Below are positions 56,062 to 64,000 of a stretch of DNA of 64,000 nucleotides, in pieces. The DNA comes from Apiospora phragmitis. Taxonomy: Eukaryota > Ascomycota > Sordariomycetes > Amphisphaeriales > Apiosporaceae. Made by a program: the position numbers and the translations under genes. The stretch lies in contig JAQQWL010000004.1 in NCBI GenBank assembly GCA_038363925.1, positions 2,976,001 to 3,040,000 of the forward strand. Direction: 5' to 3'. The notes beneath the pieces are model-generated. The model was not told the origin of the DNA, made no database searches, and worked only from the letters and a program-made list of their open reading frames with translations. Numbering within the stretch: the stretch's first letter is position 1; each line of letters opens with the position of its first letter.

Positions 56062-57438
56062 ATGCGCATCTCTCATACCTACACATTCGCCGGCGCGCTG
56101 GCGGCCGTCTTGGCAGCGACAGCAGCTAACGCCAGCGCGCCCCAGCAGGTCATGACCAGACCCGATGCGACCCTGGCGGCTGCGAAGCCCAAGGAGACCG
56201 GCATCGGCCACTTCAGCGAATGGTCGCGCGAGAACAAACGGCAGTTCCTGATCGACTGGCAGAACGGCCGCTCTTCGGAATGGATATTTGTCCAGGGCAA
56301 CGAGGGCGGCGATCTCGACTCGATGACGTCCGCCCTCACCTGGGCCTACCATCTGCAGCACTCCACCCAGAATGACAGCCACCCCGTCAAGGCCATCGCC
56401 CTGCTTCAGACGCCCACCGACGCCCTGGACCTGCGTCCGGAGAATAAGCTGGCCCTCGACAACTCCAAGATGAGCTCAGGGCACTCGGATCTCCTCACCC
56501 TCGACGAACTGCCCGAGGATCCCGACACCCTGGCCGAGGCCATCAAAGGCATCGTCCTCGTCGACCACCCCATCCCGCTGAGGAAGTGGCGCAAGGCGCC
56601 CATTCTCAGCATCTTCGACCACCACAAGGACAGTGGCGCCGGTCAAGATGCCAAGCCCCGCGTCTTTGAGAAGGTGGCCAGCTGCACCACCTTGGTGGCC
56701 CGGCAAATGCTGGACGAGCTGGAGAAGCTTCCCGAGGAGTACCATATGCCCCACGAGCTACTCGAGCTCATCCTGTCCGCCATCGCCATCGATTCCGGGG
56801 GCCTCGAGAAAGCTACCGAGGAAGACCGTAAGGTAGCCGACCGGGTCCTGAAGCGCAGCAACTGGCGCGAGTCGGAGCTCTACGACAAGATGGACGACCT
56901 GGCCAAGAAGCTCAAGGACGCCAAGAAGGACCTGGACCACCTTGGCCTACGGGACCTCCTGCGGCGCGACTGGAAGGGCGACCTGGTCGACACGCCGTCG
57001 CCGCGCACGCCCACCGTCAGCCTCGGCTTCTCGTCGATCCCCTACTCGATGGAGCAGCAGATCAACAAGACCGAGTTCGGCGAGCTGTTCGACTGGTTCG
57101 CCGTCGAGGCCGCCTGGACGGCGCAGGTGGGCGCCGACATCAGCGTCGCGCTCAACAAGTACAAGACGCGCGACCCGGAGACGGGTAAGAAGCGCAAGAT
57201 CCGCGAGATCGTGCTGTGCGTGCGCACCGACGTGCGCATCAACGCGGCGCAGGCCGACTCGCTCTTCGAGACGGTCCGCGACGCCATCGAGGTCGACGAG
57301 ACGCTCGACGTCAAGCCCTGGCACCGCGCCGGCGAGCTGGGGACCCGGCAGATGGTCTGGACGCACACGCGTGTCGATCAGGGGCGGAAGCTCATTCGGC
57401 CCATTGTCGAGGCGGCGGTCGAGGCGTGGGACATGTAA
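56062..57438 (+). CDS. Secreted DHH/DHHA2-family exopolyphosphatase-like phosphoesterase
   Basis: 458 aa, no introns. Family members (yeast Ppx1, prune, family II pyrophosphatases) cut phosphoanhydride bonds with two metals. The ATG at 56062 opens a signal peptide (MRISHTYTFAGALAAVLAATAANASA), so this member is predicted to be extracellular, unlike yeast Ppx1. Motif I is GNEGGDLDSMTSAL, motif II LVDHP, motif III FDHHKD, motif IV AIDSGG. The DHHA2 domain covers the C-terminal half (GFSSIPYSMEQQ, FETVRDAIEVDE, RKLIRPIVE). A role in releasing phosphate from external polyphosphate is inferred. The pyrophosphatase gene 12 kb to the left acts on related chemistry but the two are not adjacent. Confidence 0.88.
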   Translation: MRISHTYTFAGALAAVLAATAANASAPQQVMTRPDATLAAAKPKETGIGHFSEWSRENKRQFLIDWQNGRSSEWIFVQGNEGGDLDSMTSALTWAYHLQHSTQNDSHPVKAIALLQTPTDALDLRPENKLALDNSKMSSGHSDLLTLDELPEDPDTLAEAIKGIVLVDHPIPLRKWRKAPILSIFDHHKDSGAGQDAKPRVFEKVASCTTLVARQMLDELEKLPEEYHMPHELLELILSAIAIDSGGLEKATEEDRKVADRVLKRSNWRESELYDKMDDLAKKLKDAKKDLDHLGLRDLLRRDWKGDLVDTPSPRTPTVSLGFSSIPYSMEQQINKTEFGELFDWFAVEAAWTAQVGADISVALNKYKTRDPETGKKRKIREIVLCVRTDVRINAAQADSLFETVRDAIEVDETLDVKPWHRAGELGTRQMVWTHTRVDQGRKLIRPIVEAAVEAWDM

Positions 57439-58210
57439 GCTCTTCTTGCGGGGACAGGAAGGGTGCAATGCATATTGTAGCAACATATTGATGATAGAAC
57501 TTGATTGAAGATGATGTCGTTTTGTCCAATAAGACTGAAGATTGTAGGATAGATTGGCCTTGTACATGACGCTTACGATTGAACTGAATAAAAAGCTTTC
57601 ATAGTTCCGGTGAGACACAACGGTATGGGGTCGGGCCAGGGGCCTAGGGGGGTCAAGGGGATCGGAAGAGGGCCATCCGCAGCACCGCATTCGCAATATC
57701 AGTCAGCACCGTGTAACCTCCTATTCAGTCCTCCGTGAACTTGTTTCTATGAGCTTACTCTAGCCAATCTTTATATTGGTTCGACATGGCGTTGGCTCCA
57801 TTTGCGGGCCTCAATGACGACGTCCTTCAGATGATAGTCGGCAAACTTTTCCAGTTGTAGCAGCGGACCCTGCTTACTCGAAGAAGTACCCAATCAATCT
57901 CCTTTCTTCACACGTAACAATGCCTTCGGGAACCACACAGAAGGGTTGGCCAGTCCAATGGGCCGATTCATGTTAGAATAATGCATATCCCTACTGGGAA
58001 CGCCTTGCTTTACTTGGTCGTCCCCATCCCGTCAATAATGATTCAGAAAGGACTCTGTCCAAATTGGGTATTGTGATTTTACATTAGATTACTAATTAGG
58101 TTCCCAAAGCTTTCATAATTATCGTTTCCACATGCTCATCAAGCTTTTTCTTCCCCCATCCTCTCTTCACGCTTATACACACACCACGCCTCCTGCCCTT
58201 CCTTTTTCCC
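57439..58210. other. Convergent 3' region
   Basis: About 770 bp between the phosphatase (+) and the small secreted protein (-). It has an AATAAAAAG-type sequence at 57587-57595, a plausible polyadenylation region for the phosphatase. No ORF is supported. Confidence 0.5.
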
Positions 58211-58730
58211 TTACAGGCGCGTCAGGTCGAAGTCGGGGGTGCCGATGTACTCCTGCACGATGGAGGTGACCTCGTCCTGCATCTTGAGGTCCGAGTTGAC
58301 GAGCAGGTAGGCGCCCGTGGTGTTGCTGTGGGGGCTGACGGCCGTGGAGATGGTGAAGATGATGCCGGAGCCGAAGCGGAGCATGTCCCAGGTGCGGCCC
58401 GAGTTCTCGCACTTGCCGTCGCGGACCTCGGGCAGCGTGCCGTCGGGGTTGCCCAGGACGTCGGCGGAGCAGTGGGCGCCGGGGGCCGTCTCCATGGTGC
58501 CGGGGGCGTAGACGTCGAAGGAGTAGCTGGTGGTTGGGTTGGTTAGATATGTTGACGGACTTGGGTGTTTTTCAAACTAAGATGACAATAAAGACTTACT
58601 GGCACATGACGCTGTGGGGAGTGCACTGAGCCGAGAAGCTGGACACGCGGAAATCGGTGAACTGGTCGCGCTTGACGGCGGCGCCGGAGACGGCGGCAGC
58701 GGCAGCGAGGGCAGCGGCGAAGAACTTCAT
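58211..58730 (-). CDS. Small secreted cysteine-containing protein with KR processing site
   Basis: 148 aa. The signal peptide MKFFAAALAAAAAVSGA is followed at once by AAVKR/DQFTD, a Kex2-type site. The mature part has four cysteines (CTPHSVMC, HCSADVLG, CENSGR) and a beta-rich pattern. The intron is 58527-58599, joining SVMC to HYSFDVYAPGT. The layout (signal, KR, FxVxxFxAxCxPHSxxC) resembles small secreted fungal proteins related to Alt a 1-type elicitors, but I cannot assign a family. It may be an effector or wall protein. No frame break. Confidence 0.75.
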
Positions 58731-59732
58731 ATTGACGGTTGGGATGTGTGAGTGGACGGACAGCAAAAACTTGTCAAGGCTTGATGACTGAGATTGACCG
58801 TTTGGGTAATTGGACTGAAGTCTTGTGGGATGAGGGAGTAAGAAGGGTGCTTTCTCGTTCAATGCTGGCGCTTCTCGACCTCCTTATATACCACTGTTTA
58901 CTTTTTGCAACCACATGACAACGCTTCGGCATATCGAGCCGCAATATTGTTGAATTCCACCTTGGTGGGGCGGGCCAGTGACGGCGTTGAAGCGGAGACG
59001 GATGCTGGCAAATCTCGTATTCAACGGCCAATGGAACGTCTTGGCCTCACGTGCTGGGAGGACCTAGTGGTTCGGTGGTCTATTCGTGTATGCAAGGAAC
59101 GGACGAGACGGCATACCTACATAGCAACAGAACATCGGGTTTGCATGGGCAGACACGAACCCGTCCTTCCCATGGATGAGTTTTTGTTTGTGCCTAACGA
59201 AATGCCTCTCCGGCAGTCAGCACTGGTCCAGGTCTGCCCCTGTCCAACTCCCTACCCCTGTTCAACGGCCAGCGCGGGGCACCGAATCCCTGAGCCTGGC
59301 TAATCGCACAAATAGGAACACACATATATTTTGGATAAATGGGGCAACCCCGTAGTACTATTGATAGATACGGCAAAAGGAAGTTGGTCGAGATATTTTC
59401 GAGATCATGCGATAACATTCTCTCGTTGTGGAGTACATATACCGGCTGGATAATGCCGCGGATACTGCGGCACCTATGAGCGACATGGGCCATGCACAGG
59501 GCACGACGACATCCCCTCTTCCCACGTATATGCGAGGACCTTCGCAGCCAGCAGATCATTGGCATGCCGTTCCAGCCACGACGCGTAGTGTCTCTGCTGG
59601 AGCCTCGACAGATTGCTGAGAAAGGGAAAAGTCATACGCGGCAAGATATTACTGAGTTCCGAATGCCCTGGCACCCGGAGCCGAACTCTTACCTAGACCC
59701 CTCGCACTAGGACGGCGGCGCCGGGACCTAGT
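58731..59732. other. 1-kb gene-free region
   Basis: Left end: promoter of the small secreted protein gene. The rest has no supported ORF and leads into the two gene relics. Confidence 0.5.
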
Positions 59733-60089
59733 ATGCCCGTGACGCGGGCGCCCTTTACCGAGCTCAAGGCCTCGCCTATCATGATGCGCGCAAAAGGCGT
59801 GTAAAGACAAGGATGCGCGGTACTAAAGGATCTCAAGGCCAGCCGTGACGTGAAGATCTATTTCGATATCGTACCCGCGAAAGGCGAGGACTACCGCTAT
59901 TTCATCGTCGAGATTTTGTCCGTCGGCATTCCCATGATGTTTCGAAACGCACAGATTTTTACCGATATAATTGGGTTTTAGCCCACAGGTACGCTATATG
60001 CCGATGCCGATATCGTTTCCGACCCCATCATGAGTGCAAAGTGATGGCAGAAGATTGGATTCCCTGGATGGTTCAAGGTTAAGTGTAAG
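59733..60089 (+). pseudogene. Relic of a small A/B-barrel (ABM/Dabb-like) protein gene, three in-frame stops
   Basis: One frame stays protein-like for about 118 codons from ATG 59733 (MPVTRAPFTELKAS) but is broken by TAA at 59802, TAG at 59979 and TGA shortly after MSAK. The middle (VKIYFDIVPAKGEDYRYFIVEI ... NAQIFTDIIG) has the strand-helix rhythm of antibiotic-biosynthesis-monooxygenase or stress-responsive A/B-barrel proteins; the match is by eye and the family is tentative. The TAG could lie in a tiny unspliced stretch, but three stops make decay more likely. It lies 2 kb from RIP-mutated DNA. Confidence 0.5.
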
Positions 60090-60211
60090 TCTGCGTTACC
60101 ATGTAGTTTCCTACACCCTGCTTTCAGGCTATAAAACTCCGAGCTCATATGCGCCGTCCAGTAGTCCTGACCACACTCGAGATAGGCCTGAGTATAAAGA
60201 CCATGGAATAG

Positions 60212-60361
60212 GCTGGCGACTCCCGGTCGACTACCCTTCTCAAGTCGAATGTCATTTCTGGGACTTCTGAGAAAGTGCTGGTCGACACGGCCTTCGGAAC
60301 CTGTGAGCCCATCGTTTCGACTCTCGTCTTCGCCGACAAGATCACGTACGTTATCGAGTAA
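60212..60361 (+). pseudogene. Short relic resembling the start of a metallo-beta-lactamase-fold hydrolase
   Basis: About 49 codons between TAG and TAA stops read STTLLKSNVISGTSEKV, LVDTAFGTCEP and STLVFADKITYVIE. Fungal secreted MBL-fold proteins have a similar strand pattern (S-LISG--VLVD) before the HxHxDH motif, which is absent here. No start codon or continuation. The call is by eye and weak. Confidence 0.3.
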
Positions 60362-61989
60362 ATGTAATGTGTTGTCTTGAGGATGGGAGTTGCTCTCATC
60401 GCATGCATGCTTGACCAACACCAGCCGTTTCAGGGGTCTTGGCAATTCATGGCTATGGACGGAGCATGCTGCCCTCTTGCGGACACCCTACACGCCCGCA
60501 CCTACATACTCGAGAACGGACTCCTATGCCCCTTTCCTTGGTATTTTCCCGCGCCATATTGTTTTGTATTTGCTTAGATCTGAACCGCAGACCAGACCGT
60601 GGCGATATAGTATCTCGATACAGGATTTCATACCGCTTCTGAGGCGCTGCCCCTCTTGAAAGAGTTAGTCCTGATAGGATCTGACAGGATCTTGCCTCTG
60701 CCCTAGTCGCATCATCCGCGCCCCTGAACGGCGTCTCGCATGCTCCGAGATCCAGGAGGACCCATGCCGGGTCATTTTACGGCGATGGTGAGACGTTATT
60801 GGGATTTGAAGTACATTAGGACGATGGCAATGGTAAGTTGACTTGCCGCCTCGTATGAAATTTCCATGTGGTGACCTTCACGTTCATCTTGCAGCTGCTC
60901 CTGGGCTCCCATCTCTGTCTTGAGATTCCTTTGGGTGCCGGGGTAACGTAAGTACATGTTCTCCTCCTTTTCATGTAAGTGATAGGAGGCTAGCTATGAT
61001 GAAAGACTTTGCGCCGAACGAGGCCATGCCTGATTATGGCAATGTCTGTCCCATGGGGCCATTGTGTCCTGTCGAAATTTGGGCAAATGTCGAGGAAGAG
61101 GTTCTCTGGTTTGTTAAGAGAGCGGGAGTGGCGCACAACGGAAAACATGTATTATCATTCATTCTATGAACTTGATTTTATTAATTCATGTTGGCAATTA
61201 ATGTTACCAATTCAAGTAACAAGAAAAGAAAAATCAGCAAGGTGGAGAGCCGGCGAGATGAAGTTTGACTTCAGATGGGGCAAATCTCCATGTTGTTCCT
61301 TCGCAGAAGACCGCCGTGCCAGGTAACCTGCCGGTGCACTCTTCACCAACATGGCTATCAATTAAGGATGCAGATACGCTGCTTACTATCTACGTGTACA
61401 CGGCTGTAGATCATCTACTTCCTTACAAGTAAAATTGCTTGCACGCAGAGATAAGTTGGCCGGAGTCTCTTGCCTCGAAACAAGCATTGCGAACACGCGA
61501 AGGCATTTGGTTTGCCCAATGCCCCAGCAGGTACATTATGCGAAGGAAATCGAGCCAAGGGCAGTGGGCTGAAGCAATTGGATGAGAGGAACATTTGTTC
61601 CTGGTCTTCATGTACAGGACAAACATATACGTGTATATTAGAGGTGCCTTCCCCATCACCCGCGACGAACCCACCGAGAAAGCCGCAAGACCATTAATCA
61701 AATGTGCATGTCACAAGTGTGTGTGATTCAGCATTGCTTCCGTTCAGTAGAACTGGGCCGCTCAATTGATTAGTAGTCCTGTGTTCTTTCCAGCCCAAGT
61801 GTAAAGCAGTGTTTACGTCATGGTGTCCAGGCAGCCTGTCTGCCTCCTGCGCGCCTGCCATCTGCGCTTGCCTTCCCCCATACTATCTTCCCATCGCTAA
61901 CAGCAGCTACAGGAACATTGAATGTTCCGGTGGAATCTAGCGTGACTCACGTCCCTAAGTCATTTCTAACTTCTTCCCATCCCGAATTC
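60362..61989. other. Gene-free transition zone toward RIP-mutated DNA
   Basis: About 1.6 kb without a supported gene. Base composition drifts toward AT, and intron-like signals (GTAAGT at 60831, TTGCAG at 60889) may be remnants of old exons. Nothing could be assembled into a reading frame. Confidence 0.45.
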
Positions 61990-63420
61990 CTCCGACCTTC
62001 TTTAACCTCTTTCTTTCTTAACCTTTCCCTTTTATCTCTATCCGTACCATCTTCTTCACTTTATAAATGAAAAATTACCTCCTCTCCTCTACGCGTTACT
62101 ATATTATCCGTTATTTTATATTATACGACTATTAGCTGCCTCTATATACCCAGCAACCATGTGGTCAAGACTATTAGGTTTTAAGGGCTCGGCGGAAACA
62201 GCCGCCCCAGCTAGCTAAACTATAAGCTTCTTTTCTTTCCTTTTGTCTAGGCCACCGCCGATCTAACATCGAAAGCTAACCTGCACATCTCTTCCCCTCT
62301 AGATTCCCGCCACATCTTAAGCTTTTAATATTAAAAGATACTAGCTAGTTCACTAAGGCTCTTCTCTTTACGTAAGTTAACGAATCTCACCGATACCCTT
62401 ACGTTAACTAAGCTCTCTTAATAGTGTATTATATAGCTTAATTATATACGCTATAGTCTTTAGGCGTAAGCTTTTAGCTCACCTTTATATATATATATAT
62501 ACCTAGCGTACTTTTAAGTAACGTCTCGAGCTTTAGTGCTCCCTTACTTACTAGGTTTAACTATAGATATTATAACCGTAGATGTCGTAATCGTTATCGC
62601 TTATCACGTGAATATTATAACCGTAATTATTTATTACGTAAATACTATTCTTATTATTTTTATTTATTATATAAATACTATTTTTATAATTATTTATTTA
62701 TTAAAGTTTTTAATATAAAAGTATTATTTCACCGTTTTTTATTAATTAAACTTTACGGTTATTATTAATAGTTAATAATAATATATTAATAATAAATACC
62801 TCTCGTTTACTTTCTTTATAATATAATTAATTATTACTTACTTTAAATATAACGTACGTCACCTTATAATTAACCCCCTTAAAAAATTAATAATATAAAT
62901 CGACTACTAACTTTAAATAATAACTATTTTATTAATTTTAAACTATAATGTAATCGCTTTTAATAATTAATATAATAGATTTTTTAAAATTCGATTCTTT
63001 AATTTTAACTTAATCTAGTCCCTCCTTTATACGTTATATGCTTTTAATCGATATAAATTTCGAATTTAAACTAATCTATACCCTTCGCTTCTTTCGTGGC
63101 TTTACGAGTGTAATAAACGCTATCTAAGTTTTAAAAGAAACCTAGTAAAACGTACTAGGGTTTATATTAATAATACGAAAGAGTATTTAAACGTGCGATA
63201 AAAGTAACGCCTCTATTAATATAATATATAATAGCCGAGTCGTAACGTAATAATAAAGGGTCGAGTAAAAGTATTTATATAATAAAGTTATTAAAGCTAT
63301 TTACTTTATTAATAAATTAAAATTAATACTTAAATTAATTACTAAAGTAAAGAGTATTTATATAAAATATATAAGGAATATCTATTATTATATATTTAAT
63401 CCCTCCTTTATTAATATCCC
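61990..63420. repeat. AT-rich RIP-mutated repeat DNA
   Basis: Extreme AT content dominated by TA steps, with CpA and TpG nearly missing (by eye about ten in the 600 bp 62521-63120) while CpG, ApC and GpT remain. That is the footprint of repeat-induced point mutation, which converts C to T mainly at CpA in duplicated DNA during the sexual cycle. The original element, presumably a transposon, is unreadable. Confidence 0.85.
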
Positions 63421-63755
63421 TTAGTTCCTAGGGATCTCGAGGATCTCGCGAGATCTTATCAAGCCGGCTCTCTAGATCTCGTTAAGATCCTAAGAGCTGC
63501 TAACCCTTGGTTATCTTATCTTCACGTGACCCATAGTGGTCATCTCATTTCGACTGTTTAACCTAGTTAGCTGACTCTAACGTGCTGTCATCGTGGCGTT
63601 GGTCATCGGGGTTCGGTGCAGTGGGGTTCGTCATTGTTGGTGGGGCGTAAGCGCTGACCGGATCTTTTTGCGGGTTCGTAAGCGTCTCGGGTCATCGTCG
63701 GTCCGCTCTAAGAGATATGGGTCCTAGTTGCACAGCTGGGCTAGGTTATAACAAC
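63421..63755. repeat. Non-RIPed island inside AT-rich DNA, possible LTR
   Basis: About 335 bp of normal composition between two AT-rich blocks, with abrupt edges. It contains a perfect 14-bp palindrome GATCTCGCGAGATC (63442-63455) and GATCT-rich repeats. On the minus strand its outer end starts TGTTATAACC at 63753, compatible with an LTR terminus. Its length is below the roughly 400 bp that RIP usually needs, which may explain its survival. The LTR identity is inference. Confidence 0.45.
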
Positions 63756-64000
63756 GAGCTTTAATTTCTCTTTTAAAGACTATAATTATAATCTTATATT
63801 AAGTAATAAATAATCCTTTTTTTTTAAATAACTAACGTTATATAATAAAGTTACTTTAACTTAATTAATAAAAGTATTAAATTTAGCGCTTAAAATTAAT
63901 GTACTTTTTTTAATATTAATTATAATATATTATTAGTTAAAAGAGTTTAAATAAGTGTGAGGGCATTATCTTAACTAGCTAAGGCTTATATTATCTCTTT
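63756..64000. repeat. AT-rich RIP-mutated DNA (continues past the window)
   Basis: Same composition and dinucleotide bias as 61990-63420. The block runs off the right edge. Confidence 0.8.

Noticed and set aside
1..64000. CRISPR arrays, bacterial operons, rRNA genes
   Set aside because: No spaced direct repeats, no prokaryotic organisation and no rRNA sequence recognised; the window is fungal nuclear DNA.

Overview
The window is nuclear DNA of a filamentous ascomycete (Pezizomycotina, most likely Sordariomycetes; species not determinable from sequence alone). The evidence is GC-rich coding exons broken by short introns with GTAAGT-type donors and CTAAC-type branch points, ascomycete-specific families (DUF1996, GMC oxidoreductase, NRDE-2, Urb2, Bud14/Tea4, Mic10), and an AT-rich end (about 61990 onward) with the CpA/TpG depletion left by repeat-induced point mutation (RIP). 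Sixteen protein genes, one tRNA gene and two gene relics are supported.

Layout. 0.5-23 kb is a housekeeping block: mitochondrial YebC/TACO1 (-), the giant HEAT protein LAA1/HEATR5 (+), NRDE-2 (+), URB2 (-), MIC10 (+), a small membrane protein (-) and a (6-4) photolyase/animal-type cryptochrome (-). 23-40 kb holds the SH3/PP1-docking polarity protein BUD14 (+), a secreted GMC oxidoreductase (+), an 11-AT-hook protein (-) and a pseudokinase (+). 41 kb holds a split tRNA-Phe gene. 43-59 kb is sparse and rich in secreted products: an inorganic pyrophosphatase paralogue (+, cytosolic by sequence), a DUF1996 protein (+), a Thr-rich protein with a KKR site (-), a secreted DHH exopolyphosphatase-like protein (+) and a small secreted Cys protein (-). 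59.7-60.4 kb has two decayed gene fragments, after which the sequence falls into RIP-mutated DNA with a non-RIPed island at about 63.4-63.75 kb. Gene-free gaps of 2-5 kb separate genes in the right half.

The most unusual object is the tRNA-Phe gene at 41135-41291 (-). Besides the normal 19-nt anticodon-loop intron it carries a 65-nt insert exactly between T-stem position 53 and T-loop position 54. The insert begins GTAAGC, contains CTAAC eleven nucleotides before its end, and ends TAG, so it looks like a spliceosomal intron in a Pol III gene. Removing both pieces leaves exactly 73 nt.

The second general feature is technical. Seven otherwise conserved genes contain ten one-base frame breaks, seven of them missing bases and several in C or G runs. 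This suggests homopolymer errors in the assembly. NRDE-2 also lacks a usable AG acceptor. Gene models below give the corrected reading in words; exact protein ends should be confirmed with reads or RNA-seq.
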